Assembly (NCBI RefSeq): GCF_016937515.1
Contig: NZ_JAFHKM010000002.1
Coordinates: 2,475,001-2,539,000, forward strand
Source: Cohnella algarum
Lineage (GTDB): Bacteria; Bacillota; Bacilli; Paenibacillales; Paenibacillaceae
Direction: 5' to 3'
Length of the DNA: 64,000 nt
In this document: one piece after another, positions 35,478 to 44,284 of the stretch
How positions within the stretch are numbered: the first letter of the stretch is position 1
Layout: each line of letters starts with the position of its first letter
The notes under the pieces: generated by a model
Told to the model about the DNA's origin: nothing
What the model saw: the letters and a program-made list of their open reading frames with translations, nothing else
Databases searched by the model: none
Translations under genes and position numbers: made by a program

Positions 35478-36412
35478 ACGTACGGCTATCGCTTCATAAA
35501 TACAAGCAAACGCTCGGCGTGTTCGGGCTGCTGCTGGCCGTTCTGGCCTTTTCCGCCGCGCTGTCGCCGGAAAGCTTCTCCGCCTCGCACTTGCTGAACA
35601 TGGTGCGCCAGGCCGCTCCCCTCGGCATCGCGGCGATCGCGCAGACGCTCGTCCTGCTGGTCGCGGGCATCGACCTGTCCGTCGGCGCGACCATTTCGCT
35701 CGTCAACATTCTCGCCGCTTCGATGATGATGGGCCAGAACGGCAATATCGGCATGGCGGTGGCCGTTTCGCTGGGCGTCTCCTGCTTGATCGGGCTGATC
35801 AACGGGGTACTCATCACCCGCGTGCGCATTCCGCCGTTTCTTGTGACGCTGGCGATGTCGATGGTCATCCAGGGCGTCTACATGGTCTATTCGAAAGGAT
35901 CGCCGAAGGGCAGCATCGCTCCCGGCTTTCGTTACCTGTCGGACGGATGGCTCGGTCCGGTTCCCGTTTCCGCGCTGATCTGGATCGCCGTATGGGCGCT
36001 GTTCGCGTTTCTTCTATATAAAACCGTCTGGGGACGCAAGGTGTACGCCACCGGCGGCAACCCGATGACGAGCCTGCTGTCCGGCATCCGGACGAACCGC
36101 ATGATTATCCTCATGTACACCCTTTGCTCGCTGCTGGCGGGCGCGGCCGGTTTGCTGCTGTCGGCCTATATCGGGGTTGCTTCGGTCGGCGTCGGCAATA
36201 CGTATACGCTGAACACCGTGGCGGCCGCCGTCATCGGCGGAACCGCGTTTTCGGGCGGCAAAGGCGGGTTGGCGGGCACCTTCGCGGGCGTGCTGATCAT
36301 GATTCTGCTGCAGAGCCTGCTGACGATGCTGAACGTTCCCGAAGCGGGCAAGTTCATTAGCCAGGGTCTGATAATCGCGATTATGGTGGCGATCAACCAA
36401 CGCCGCAAATAA
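35474..36412 (+). CDS. Sugar ABC transporter permease 2 (RbsC-like)
   Basis: This 312-residue permease has the same motifs as its neighbour, AGIDLSVGATISL near residue 66 and VIGGTAFSGGKGGLAGTFAGV near residue 255. A heterodimeric channel is implied by the presence of two different permeases. Its start overlaps the stop of permease 1, so the two are coupled. A short direct repeat (ACGCCGCAAATAA) lies across its stop. Confidence 0.9.
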   Translation: MNVRLSLHKYKQTLGVFGLLLAVLAFSAALSPESFSASHLLNMVRQAAPLGIAAIAQTLVLLVAGIDLSVGATISLVNILAASMMMGQNGNIGMAVAVSLGVSCLIGLINGVLITRVRIPPFLVTLAMSMVIQGVYMVYSKGSPKGSIAPGFRYLSDGWLGPVPVSALIWIAVWALFAFLLYKTVWGRKVYATGGNPMTSLLSGIRTNRMIILMYTLCSLLAGAAGLLLSAYIGVASVGVGNTYTLNTVAAAVIGGTAFSGGKGGLAGTFAGVLIMILLQSLLTMLNVPEAGKFISQGLIIAIMVAINQRRK

Positions 36413-36439
36413 ACGCCGCAAATAAAGGAGAGAATCGAC

Positions 36440-37411
36440 TTGAGTTATATTCGCACCATGCTGGGGGATATCGCCCCCGAACTGTTGGGATTCACGTATT
36501 CCCACGAGCATATCGTCTGCCGCCCGGGTCACTGGGCCGACCGCAACGAAGACGATCTGCTGCTGGACGATCCGGAGAAATCGCTTAAGGACGTGCTGGA
36601 TTTCAAACGGCTGGGCGGCAACGCGATCGTCGACGCGACGGCGGTCGATTACGGCCGCGACGTAAAGGCGGTCAAATGGATTTCGGAGCAGTCCGGCCTT
36701 CATATCGTCGCGACGGCGGGCTTTAACAAGAGCTTCCTTTGGGATTCGAAACGGCCGCAAGGCAACGAAACGTATGAGCAATGGATCGAGCGCTCGTCGA
36801 TCGACGAGCTGGCCGATTTTGTCGTATCGGAAGTCGAACGGGGGATGGAAGGCACCGACGTCAGAGCGGGGCAGGTCAAATTCGGCACCGGGTACAATAT
36901 GATTTCGCCGCTGGAGGAGAAGACGCTCCGAGCGGTCGCGCGGGCCCACCTTCAAACGAAGGCTCCCGTCCACTCCCACACCGAAGCAGGAACGATGGCA
37001 TTGGAACAGATCGCCTTGCTCAAGGAGGAAGGCATCCCGATAGAGCATTTGTCGATCGGCCACTTGGACCGCAACCCGGATACGTATTATCATTTGAAGG
37101 TGGCCGACGAGGGCGCGTTCCTGTCCTTCGACGGCATCGGCAAAATCAAATACGCGCCGGAAAGCGTCCGGATCGGCTGCATTCTGGAACTGGTCAAGCG
37201 CGGGTACGGGAAGCAAATTCTCGTGAGCGGCGACACGGCCCGCAAATCGTATTACAAGCATTACGGCCACGGCTTAGGGCTGGAGTACATCATCGGCAAA
37301 TGGGTGCCGAGGTTCGTCGAGGAAGCGGATGCCGCGGGCTTTGACGGAAAGGCGCTCATCGAGGATTTCTTCGTCCACAATCCCCGCCGCTGTTTCACAT
37401 TCAAAAAGTGA
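36440..37411 (+). CDS. Phosphotriesterase-family lactonase/hydrolase
   Basis: The 323-residue protein carries the metal site of the amidohydrolase/PTE family: His-x-His in TYSHEH, the bridging Lys in AGQVKFGTGY, His in VHSHTEAG, His in SIGHLDRN and Asp in VSGDTARK. PTE-like proteins in sugar operons usually hydrolyse sugar lactones or phosphorylated lactones rather than phosphotriesters. It is between the permeases and a creatininase-like gene with short spacers, so a lactone intermediate of the same pathway is the likely substrate. The start is TTG 36,440 after AAAGGAGAG. Confidence 0.8.
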   Translation: MSYIRTMLGDIAPELLGFTYSHEHIVCRPGHWADRNEDDLLLDDPEKSLKDVLDFKRLGGNAIVDATAVDYGRDVKAVKWISEQSGLHIVATAGFNKSFLWDSKRPQGNETYEQWIERSSIDELADFVVSEVERGMEGTDVRAGQVKFGTGYNMISPLEEKTLRAVARAHLQTKAPVHSHTEAGTMALEQIALLKEEGIPIEHLSIGHLDRNPDTYYHLKVADEGAFLSFDGIGKIKYAPESVRIGCILELVKRGYGKQILVSGDTARKSYYKHYGHGLGLEYIIGKWVPRFVEEADAAGFDGKALIEDFFVHNPRRCFTFKK

Positions 37412-37421
37412 GGCGATCGTT

Positions 37422-38150
37422 ATGGAATGGACGAAAATGACGGCGGAAACGGCCGAGGCGGCGCTGGCCCGCCATCCGGTCGCGCTGCTGCCGATGGGAG
37501 CGGTCGAAGCGCACGGCGCGCATCTGCCGCTCGGCACGGACAACTTGCTCGCCGAAGGCGTAGCCCGCATGGTGGCGGAGCGGCTGGACCATGCGCTCAT
37601 CCTGCCGACGATCGGATACGGGCAGGTTTGGTCGCTGCGCGATTTTCCGGGCACCTTGTCCGTTTCCAACGAGGTGCTGATCGGCTTGATCGCCGACATC
37701 GGGCGCAGCTTGTACCGCCAGGGCGTGAAGGTGCTCGCGATCATCAACGGCCACGTCGGCAACCAGGTCGCCATGAAGGAGGCAGCCCGCGTCTTGTACG
37801 AGGAATGCCCGCTGAAGGTGCTGTACCTGACATATCCGGGCGTCGGCGGCGTCATCTCCGAGGTCATCGAGTCGGAGCGGGCGCACCCGTCTTATTTTCA
37901 TGCCTGCGAGATCGAGACCTCCTATATGCTGTACGTGGCGCCCGAGCAGGTCGACATGGCGAAGGCCGTGAACGACCCGCCGACGTTTCCCCCCGAGTTC
38001 GAGGTGATGAACGTGCCGTGGCGGGAAGTGACCCGTACCGGCGTGCTCGGAGACGCGACGCTGGCCACCGCCGCAAAAGGAAAAGCGATCATCGACAAGG
38101 CCGTCGACAACATCGTGGCGCTCATTCGGAAGGTAGAGGGGGATTTATAA
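37422..38150 (+). CDS. Creatininase-family hydrolase
   Basis: The 242-residue product has the creatininase metal-binding blocks: MGAVEAHGAHLPLGTDN (Glu, His, Asp), INGHVGNQ and HACEIETS. Members open cyclic amides or lactones, as in creatininase, FAPy deformylase and MftE-type peptidases. The substrate here is unknown, but its place between a lactonase-like gene and an aldolase suggests hydrolysis of a cyclic intermediate. An ATG at 37,422 after GTGAGGCG is used; the upstream in-frame extension overlaps the previous gene and is a shadow. It is separated from the next GTG start by one base. Confidence 0.8.
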   Translation: MEWTKMTAETAEAALARHPVALLPMGAVEAHGAHLPLGTDNLLAEGVARMVAERLDHALILPTIGYGQVWSLRDFPGTLSVSNEVLIGLIADIGRSLYRQGVKVLAIINGHVGNQVAMKEAARVLYEECPLKVLYLTYPGVGGVISEVIESERAHPSYFHACEIETSYMLYVAPEQVDMAKAVNDPPTFPPEFEVMNVPWREVTRTGVLGDATLATAAKGKAIIDKAVDNIVALIRKVEGDL

Positions 38151-38151
38151 C

Positions 38152-38871
38152 GTGACATCGATTCAAAAGTTGGGGAAAATCGGAGACCGGCTGCTGTTCA
38201 ACTTCCTTGCTCTCGACAAACGTAATGCAGAAGAAGTAATGGAGGCTTCCGGCGGCTATGCCGTGCCGGGTATCGTCTCTACGGACTTCGCCACGCCCGA
38301 GGAGGCGTCCGCGCGTGTCGCGCAGCTGAAAGAAGCGGCACCGATCGTCAGCGTAGGGCTTGGCGGCGGGGGAGACACGTCCATGTGGCGCAAGGTGCTG
38401 GATATCGGTCTCGCGTCCGATCCGGGGCATATCAACCAGCCGTTTCATACGGCTTCCTATGCGCAGGGCATGTTCGACAAGGCGGGAGTCGCCCAGTACG
38501 TCAACGCCCTGATCGCCCCGACCGGCCAAAAGGGAGTCGTACGGCTCGCAAACGGAAGCGAAATCGATGTCGACGCGCTGCTGGAGCTGGCGGCGATGAT
38601 GAACGTCGTTTCGATCAAGGTGATGCCGGTCAAAGGGCTGGATCATCTGGACGAGCTCGTTTATATCGCCCAGGCCGCCGCGCGGCGGGGCATTTACGGC
38701 ATCGAGCCGGCCGGCGGCATTCATGCCGGCAATGTCCGCGAGCTTGTCGCGGCGCTGCTCCGCACGGACATCCCTTTTGTGATGCCGCATATTTTCGGCA
38801 ATACGATCGATCCGGGTTCGGGCCGAACCCTGCCGGAAAAGGTCGAAGAGATCGTGAAGCCGTTTCGGTAA
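38152..38871 (+). CDS. KDGP aldolase-family protein
   Basis: This 239-residue protein matches the DgaF-type 2-keto-3-deoxy-gluconate-6-phosphate aldolase family (KDGP_aldolase). It has VSVGLGGGGDTSMW, NGSEIDVDALLEL, SIKVMPVKGL (with Lys in the position expected for a Schiff base) and GIEPAGGIHAGNV. DgaF cleaves KDGP to pyruvate and glyceraldehyde 3-phosphate in glucosaminate use. The start is GTG 38,152, one base after the previous stop. As the last gene of the operon it gives the locus a plausible end point in central metabolism. Confidence 0.8.
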   Translation: MTSIQKLGKIGDRLLFNFLALDKRNAEEVMEASGGYAVPGIVSTDFATPEEASARVAQLKEAAPIVSVGLGGGGDTSMWRKVLDIGLASDPGHINQPFHTASYAQGMFDKAGVAQYVNALIAPTGQKGVVRLANGSEIDVDALLELAAMMNVVSIKVMPVKGLDHLDELVYIAQAAARRGIYGIEPAGGIHAGNVRELVAALLRTDIPFVMPHIFGNTIDPGSGRTLPEKVEEIVKPFR

Positions 38872-38963
38872 CTCGTAACCGGTTAAGGAGTCGGCCAAGC
38901 CCGGCTTGTACCGAGCATCCGAAGGCCAAAGAAGCTGTTTTTGCTCGCCGTGCGAGAAATTAA

Positions 38964-39159
38964 GCGAATAACGGTCTCCAGAGGCGGTTATTTGCTATCC
39001 GCGCGAGAAAAAATGCAAATAACGGCCTTTCGCGACCGTTAATTCGGATGACGAGCCGTTTCCAGCCCTACTCAAACGAAATAACGGCCTTCGCGGGCCG
39101 TTGTTTGCTATCTTTACGGGAAATTTCGCGAATAACGGCCTTCAGGGGCCGTTATTCGC
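38964..39159. repeat. Array of four related palindromic hairpins
   Basis: Four units of about 30 bases start at 38,964, 39,015, 39,077 and 39,128, each of the form AATAACGGCC-loop-GGCCGTTATT with varying decay. The last is perfect, GCGAATAACGGCC (39,128-39,140) with GGCCGTTATTCGC (39,147-39,159). Linkers also repeat: CTCGCCGTGCG(A/G)G occurs on both sides and TTTGCTATC in the middle. It lies between the aldolase operon and a convergent chemoreceptor gene and no other feature occupies this 330-base gap. It is REP-like; a role in termination or RNA ends is possible. Confidence 0.7.
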
Positions 39160-39204
39160 TCGCCGTGCGGGATGTTTCTCGAAGCCGGCGTTCGAAGCCG
39201 GCAT

Positions 39205-40074
39205 TCAGCTTTTGGAAACGAGTTTTTCGAAAAATTCTTTCAGCTTCCGGTTCGTCTCGTTCAACTGCTCGATGCCCGACATGAATTGGGCGACGAGCTC
39301 GGCCTGGTCGCGGGAGGCGTTCGCGATCTGGGAAATTTCGGACTCCATTTGCTTGATGGATTGCTGAACGAAGCCGAGCGAATTTTCGATTTCGGCCGTT
39401 GCCTCCTTGGTGCTGACGGACAGTTTGCGAACTTCCTTGGCTACGACCTCGAACCCGGCGCCGAGCTCGCCGACGCGCGCCGCTTCGATGGCCGCGTTCA
39501 GTCCGAGCAGATTCGTCTGATCCGAAATTTCCCGGATCACGCTCGTGACGTTCGTGATGCCTTCCGAATTTTGCACGGCATGCTTCGAATTGCGCAAAAT
39601 TTCCTCTGACGTGGCGGAAAGCTCTTCCGAATGGGCGGCAACTTGCTGGATGCCGCTCAGCAGGCTGGAAACGGTGTTTTCGGTTTCCTCCATAAGCGAA
39701 GCAAGCTTGCTTTGGTTCTCCATGCTGTAGTCGACGCTGATGACGGCGACGACTTCTTCGTTCTCGTCCAATATCGGAATGTACACGATATCGAAAGGAA
39801 ACCCGAGCACCTCCTCGGGCATGTGAACCATCGTTTTGACTTTTCCGCCGTTCAGGCCCTTGAAATCCCGGGCTTCCTCAATGAGAGCGTCCCCGGCCTT
39901 CGCGCCGATTTTCAAACTTTCGCCGTCGCTGTGATAAAGCAACTTCTCGTGGTCCATGACGCTGATCGCCACATCTTCGCGGATCATTTGACGGATATAA
40001 GGCATGCATTGAATGACGGCTTCGACAATGTTCATCTGGATGGTCAAGTCCTTTCCTCGCTGCGGATTTGGCAT
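39205..40074 (-). CDS. Soluble methyl-accepting chemotaxis protein
   Basis: The 289-residue product has no membrane segment. The N-terminal 130 residues form a PAS/sensor-like domain ([20 protein letters not shown]...[11 protein letters not shown]) and the rest is a short MCP signalling coiled coil with the hairpin tip [21 protein letters not shown]. It is shorter than usual and lacks HAMP. Such soluble receptors link cytoplasmic signals to CheA. The start at 40,074 follows AAAAAGGAGGAGCACG; upstream in-frame codons extend into the next gene's promoter. It is convergent with the aldolase operon and divergent from the RNase H gene. Confidence 0.8.
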   Translation of the reverse strand: MPNPQRGKDLTIQMNIVEAVIQCMPYIRQMIREDVAISVMDHEKLLYHSDGESLKIGAKAGDALIEEARDFKGLNGGKVKTMVHMPEEVLGFPFDIVYIPILDENEEVVAVISVDYSMENQSKLASLMEETENTVSSLLSGIQQVAAHSEELSATSEEILRNSKHAVQNSEGITNVTSVIREISDQTNLLGLNAAIEAARVGELGAGFEVVAKEVRKLSVSTKEATAEIENSLGFVQQSIKQMESEISQIANASRDQAELVAQFMSGIEQLNETNRKLKEFFEKLVSKS

Positions 40075-40213
40075 TGCGATCGTGCTCCTCCTTTTTATAT
40101 CGGCCGCCGAACGTTCAACAATGAAGAGCTTTTGGAAATATAGGAACCAACGATTTTTCATCCCGAAAGCTTGGCGATATAATGGGGAGAGGTCGATTGA
40201 AGGAGCGAAGAGG

Positions 40214-40852
40214 ATGGCAAAGTCGAAATTTTACGTCGTATGGGCCGGCCGGAATCCGGGGATCTATGCGAGCTGGCCCGAATGCCGGAAGCAAATCGAG
40301 AAATTCGAGGACGCCAGGTACAAATCTTATGAATCGAGGGCGGAAGCCGAGAAGGCGTTCAAGGAAGGCTGGAAAAAGCATTGGGGCCAAGGCAAGCCGG
40401 CGAAAAGCGCCCCGCGCGGCCCGGCCGCCGCTTCGGCTTCGGAAGAAATCGACTATGACAGCATTTCCGTCGATGTGGGCACCCGCGGCAATCCCGGCCC
40501 GGTCGAATATAAAGGGGTCGACACGCGAACGGGAGAAACGCTGTTCGCCTACGGCCCGATCGCGAAGGGGACGAACAATATCGGCGAGTTTCTGGCGATC
40601 GTTCACGCGCTGGCTTATTTGCAGAAGACGGGCAGCGTCAAAACGGTGTATAGCGACTCGGTGAACGCGATCAAATGGATCAAGGAAAAAAAGGTGTCCA
40701 CGACGCTTCCGCGCGACGAGTCGACCGAGGAGATTTGGCGGCTGATCGACCGCGCCGAGTCGTGGCTCAGGACGAATGCCTATCCGAACAAGATCAAAAA
40801 GTGGCAAACGAAGCAGTGGGGAGAAATCAAGGCCGATTACGGAAGGAAATAA
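40214..40852 (+). CDS. Ribonuclease H with viroplasmin-type N-terminal domain
   Basis: The 212-residue product starts with a viroplasmin/HBD-like domain (residues 1-45: [30 protein letters not shown]) that binds RNA-DNA hybrids. It then has an RNase HI domain with the catalytic carboxylates: Asp in [12 protein letters not shown], Glu in NNIGEFLAI, Asp in VYSDSVNAI and a final Asp in IKADYGRK. It cleaves the RNA strand of RNA-DNA hybrids. The ATG at 40,214 follows AAGGAGCGAAGAGG; the longer frame upstream is a shadow of the divergent gene. Confidence 0.88.
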   Translation: MAKSKFYVVWAGRNPGIYASWPECRKQIEKFEDARYKSYESRAEAEKAFKEGWKKHWGQGKPAKSAPRGPAAASASEEIDYDSISVDVGTRGNPGPVEYKGVDTRTGETLFAYGPIAKGTNNIGEFLAIVHALAYLQKTGSVKTVYSDSVNAIKWIKEKKVSTTLPRDESTEEIWRLIDRAESWLRTNAYPNKIKKWQTKQWGEIKADYGRK

Positions 40853-40871
40853 AAGGATGGAGGGTTTTGTC

Positions 40872-41264
40872 ATGACGGCATGGAAGAGGGAAGGGTATCG
40901 CAGCGTCACCCCGTATCTGATCGCGAACGAGGCGGATCGTCTGATCGATTTTATGAAGGAAACGTTCGGCGCGGAATTGCTCGAACGACACGCCGACGAG
41001 AACGGCGTCGTCCGCCATGCGTCTTGCAGGATCGGAGATTCCATCGTCGAGCTGGGCGGAAGCGGCGACGAGAAGTTTCCGTCGATGCGCAACGCGCTTC
41101 ACGTCTACGTGGAGGATGCGGATGCGGCATACGACCGGGCGATCCGGGCGGGAGCGAGGTCCCTGTACACGCCCCAGGATCACGATTACGGCGAACGTTC
41201 GGGCGGCGTCGAAGATCCGTTCGGGAACCATTGGTATATCGCGACATGGACAAATAACGGATAA
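40872..41264 (+). CDS. VOC-superfamily (glyoxalase/PhnB-like) protein
   Basis: The 130-residue product has the beta-alpha-beta-beta-beta halves of a vicinal oxygen chelate fold, with SVTPYLIANEADRLIDFMKETFGAE at the start and GVEDPFGNHWYIAT at the end, the typical PhnB-like signature. Function is not assigned; relatives include small-molecule-binding and resistance proteins. GGAGGG sets the start at 40,872. It is 19 bases after the RNase H gene and may be cotranscribed. Confidence 0.7.
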   Translation: MTAWKREGYRSVTPYLIANEADRLIDFMKETFGAELLERHADENGVVRHASCRIGDSIVELGGSGDEKFPSMRNALHVYVEDADAAYDRAIRAGARSLYTPQDHDYGERSGGVEDPFGNHWYIATWTNNG

Positions 41265-41321
41265 ACTCGAAAGAGGAAGCCCATCCGCATCGCGTCAACT
41301 CTTAAAAAAGAAAGCAAGAAT

Positions 41322-41376
41322 GCCAATGCCGAGCCCGGCGAACGGACTGGGCCGCTCGACCGCGCTCGGCATTGGC
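41322..41376 (-). terminator. Terminator for the GbsR-like gene
   Basis: GCCAATGCCGAGC at 41,322-41,334 and GCTCGGCATTGGC at 41,364-41,376 are exact reverse complements (13 bases). On the minus strand the stem is followed by ATTCTTGCTTTCTTTTTTAAG, a T-rich tail. It lies 40 bases past the stop of the minus-strand regulator and could also end the VOC transcript. Confidence 0.65.
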
Positions 41377-41415
41377 GATCCTCCGAACGCTCTTTTGCCG
41401 ATTCGCCCCCCGCGC

Positions 41416-41979
41416 TTACGGTTCCGGCTCCTTCGGGACAAGCTCGAATATTTTCCCGGTTTCCAGCGTTTCGATGAATCGAAGCAGCCAGCGGTAATAT
41501 TTCAAAGCCTCGATGATTTTGGCTTCATCCTGTTCGATATAGGCGGACAACGGCGCGTTGTCTTCGTTTTCCGCCCGAAGCGCCCGAAGCTCGGCGAGCG
41601 ATCTGTTCAGCGCGTTTGTATTGCCTTCCACCGCCTTGCGCCATTTGATGGAGAAGTAATCCGAGAAGTTCTGGTACCAATCCGGCGTCGCCTCGTAAAA
41701 ATCCTTCCGGGAGCCCTTTCCCCACACTTTATCGATCATTTTCAGGTCGACCAGCGTGCGAACGCCGGTGCTCATCGACGTTTTGCTCATTTCCATCTTT
41801 TTGCTCAGTTCGTCCAGCGTGACCGGACCGCTGCTGAAGTACATATGCCCGTATAAATGCCCGATGGATAGCGTAATTCCGTACAAGTCCATGTTTTTGC
41901 CTATGGAATCGATCACGCGCTCGCGGGCTTTCTTCAATCTGAGGACAAGCTCCGGCGGCAGATCGTCATATTCGTTCAT
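41416..41979 (-). CDS. GbsR/OpcR-type regulator of glycine betaine uptake
   Basis: The 187-residue product fits the GbsR (MarR-like) family: a winged helix at residues 45-95 (SSGPVTLDELSKKMEMSKTSMSTGVRTL) and a helical dimerisation domain after it. In Bacillus these proteins repress betaine or choline transport and synthesis genes. GGGAGG sets the start at 41,979. It is divergent from the opuA operon, and a perfect inverted repeat lies between them, consistent with direct repression of opuA. Confidence 0.8.
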   Translation of the reverse strand: MNEYDDLPPELVLRLKKARERVIDSIGKNMDLYGITLSIGHLYGHMYFSSGPVTLDELSKKMEMSKTSMSTGVRTLVDLKMIDKVWGKGSRKDFYEATPDWYQNFSDYFSIKWRKAVEGNTNALNRSLAELRALRAENEDNAPLSAYIEQDEAKIIEALKYYRWLLRFIETLETGKIFELVPKEPEP

Positions 41980-42109
41980 GGAGGTTCCCTCCCAAGGATG
42001 CAATCGCTGAAAAACAACTCTTCAAAGTATTGTAAGCACACTCGTCGTCAGAAGTAAAGGATGCGCAACGGGAGGATTTTTAAGAAAAACAGAGCATACG
42101 TTACGTAAA

Positions 42110-42135
42110 GTGCGTAAAGTTAAAACTGTACGCAC
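42110..42135. promoter_or_regulatory. Candidate GbsR-type operator in front of opuA
   Basis: GTGCGTA at 42,110-42,116 and TACGCAC at 42,129-42,135 form a perfect inverted repeat with a 12-base spacer, about one and a half helical turns centre to centre. It is 115 bases upstream of the opuAA start and 131 bases from the regulator start. A TTGACC at about 42,156 with TAGACT 18 bases later may be a promoter. Binding by the neighbour regulator is inference. Confidence 0.5.
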
Positions 42136-42250
42136 ATTATTTTGGTATATGAATTTTGACCCCCAAAATGTGAAAAAGTTAGACTTGTATCATGTGCATC
42201 GCGAAGAAGATCCGGCGAGCGCCGCAAAAATCGGTGAAAGGAGGGCTCGA

Positions 42251-43450
42251 ATGCCGATCATTGAAGTGAAGCACTTGACCAAAATTTTCGGACAGGATCC
42301 GAAAAGGGCTTTGGCGATGCTCGACCAGGGGCGGTCGAAATCCGACATCTTAAAAGAAACGAAAATGACGGTCGGGGTCAACAAGGCGGAGTTCGCGATC
42401 GAACAGGGCGAAATCTTTGTCATCATGGGCCTTTCGGGGAGCGGCAAATCGACGCTGGTTCGGCTGCTGAATCGGTTGATCGAACCGACGGCCGGGCATA
42501 TTCTGTTCAATGGAACGGACGTCGTCAGGATGAATCCGGCTCAATTGCGCCAGTATCGGAGAAAAAACATCGGCATGGTGTTTCAGAAGTTCGCCTTGTT
42601 CCCGCATCGGACCGTGCTTGAAAACGCGGAGTACGGCCTCGAAGTGCAGGGAATAGATAAGAAGAAACGGAAAGAGCTTGCCATGGAGGCTTTGAAGCTG
42701 GTCGGCCTGGAAGGCTGGGAAAACAAGCGCCCGGACGAGCTGAGCGGCGGAATGCAGCAGCGGGTCGGGCTCGCGAGAGGGCTTGCCAACGATCCGGACA
42801 TTTTGCTGATGGACGAAGCGTTCAGCGCGCTCGATCCGCTTATCCGCAAGGATATGCAGCACGAGCTGCTGGAGCTCCAGTCCAAAATGAAAAAGACGAT
42901 CGTCTTCATTACGCACGATCTGGACGAAGCCTTGCGGATCGGAGACCGGATCGCCTTGATGAAGGACGGCGTCATCGTGCAGATCGGCACGCCGGAGGAA
43001 ATTTTGACGCAGCCGGCCAACCAGTACGTGCAACGGTTCGTGGAGGACGTCGATATGTCGAAGGTGCTGACGGCCTCCCACATTATGTACAAGGCCGAAA
43101 CGATCGCGCCGGAGCGCGGGCCGCGCGTCGCCCTGCAGCTGATGCGCGACAGCGAGGTGTCCACGCTGTACGTGGTGGATAAGGAAAAGAGGCTGCTGGG
43201 CCTCGTCACGGCGGACGAAGCGTCGCGGGCGCTGAAGGAGAACTTGCCGCTGGAGGACGTCATGGAACGCGACGTGCCCAAGGTGACGCCGGACGCCCAC
43301 TTGAACGAGTTTTTCGAGCTGATGGCGGAGACGAGACTGCCGGTCGCGGTCGTCGACGACAACCTGAAGCTTAAAGGAGTCATCATTAAAGGAGCCGTGC
43401 TGTCCGCCCTCGCGGGCAATACGATTCCGGAAGCGGGAGGTGCACGATGA
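42251..43450 (+). CDS. opuAA: Glycine betaine ABC transporter ATP-binding protein with CBS domains
   Basis: The 399-residue protein has the ABC domain with Walker A GLSGSGKST, signature LSGGMQQR and Walker B ILLMDEAFSALD, and then two CBS domains (about residues 270-390) which in OpuA sense ionic strength or cyclic-di-AMP and switch transport on. The early part contains the ProV/OpuA-specific FGQDPKRALAMLDQGRSK. It powers uptake of glycine betaine for osmoprotection. The ATG at 42,251 follows GAAAGGAGGGCTCGA. It overlaps opuAB by four bases. Confidence 0.92.
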   Translation: MPIIEVKHLTKIFGQDPKRALAMLDQGRSKSDILKETKMTVGVNKAEFAIEQGEIFVIMGLSGSGKSTLVRLLNRLIEPTAGHILFNGTDVVRMNPAQLRQYRRKNIGMVFQKFALFPHRTVLENAEYGLEVQGIDKKKRKELAMEALKLVGLEGWENKRPDELSGGMQQRVGLARGLANDPDILLMDEAFSALDPLIRKDMQHELLELQSKMKKTIVFITHDLDEALRIGDRIALMKDGVIVQIGTPEEILTQPANQYVQRFVEDVDMSKVLTASHIMYKAETIAPERGPRVALQLMRDSEVSTLYVVDKEKRLLGLVTADEASRALKENLPLEDVMERDVPKVTPDAHLNEFFELMAETRLPVAVVDDNLKLKGVIIKGAVLSALAGNTIPEAGGAR

Positions 43451-44277
43451 ATATCGCGAAGCTGCCTCTCGGCGATTGGGTGGAAAGCGTAGAAGATTGG
43501 CTGACGGGGAATTTCGGCCCTTTTTTCGATGTAATCAATTCGATTATCCAGGGGATCGTGGACGGATTTCTGTCCGTGCTGCTGTCGGTTCCCGCCCTCG
43601 TGTTGATTCTGCTTATAACGGCTTTATCCTACTGGATCGGCAAATGGAAGCTGGCGGCGTTTTCGTTGATCGGACTGCTGCTCATCTGGAACCTGGAGCT
43701 GTGGGAGCCGTCCATGCAATCGCTGTCGCTCGTGCTGACCGCGTCGCTGCTGTCGCTCGTGTTCGGGGTGCCGATCGGCATTTTGTGCGCCCGGAGCAAC
43801 GGCGCGCGCAACGTCGTGACGCCGATTCTGGACTTCATGCAAACGATGCCCGCGTTCGTCTATTTGCTGCCGGCGGTTACGTTCTTCTCGCTCGGCGTCG
43901 TGCCGGGGGTTATCGCTTCGGTCATCTTCGCGATTCCGCCGACGATCCGGCTGACGAACCTCGGGATCCGGCAAGTTCCGGCCGATCTGGTAGAAGCGGC
44001 GGACGCGTTCGGCTCGACGCCGGCGCAGAAGCTGTTCAAGCTGCAGCTGCCGATCGCCATGCCCTCGATCATGGCGGGCATCAACCAGACGATTATGCTG
44101 GCGCTGTCCATGGTCGTCATCTCCTCGATGATCGGCGCGCAAGGCGTCGGGGCGCTCGTCTATCGGGCGGTTACCCAGGCCAAGACGGGCGTCGGATTCG
44201 AGGCGGGGATCGCGATCGTCATTATGGCGATCTTGCTCGACCGCCTGACGCAAAACGCGTTCCGAAAAAAATCCTGA
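43447..44277 (+). CDS. opuAB: Glycine betaine ABC transporter permease
   Basis: The 276-residue product has six or seven membrane segments and the permease EAA-type loop (EAADAFGSTPAQKLFKLQLP). The order ATPase, permease, binding protein and the sequence type are those of Bacillus opuA. ATG overlaps the opuAA stop (ATGA), preceded by GGGAGGTGCACG. It forms the translocation channel. Confidence 0.92.
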   Translation: MNIAKLPLGDWVESVEDWLTGNFGPFFDVINSIIQGIVDGFLSVLLSVPALVLILLITALSYWIGKWKLAAFSLIGLLLIWNLELWEPSMQSLSLVLTASLLSLVFGVPIGILCARSNGARNVVTPILDFMQTMPAFVYLLPAVTFFSLGVVPGVIASVIFAIPPTIRLTNLGIRQVPADLVEAADAFGSTPAQKLFKLQLPIAMPSIMAGINQTIMLALSMVVISSMIGAQGVGALVYRAVTQAKTGVGFEAGIAIVIMAILLDRLTQNAFRKKS

Positions 44278-44284
44278 AAATGGG

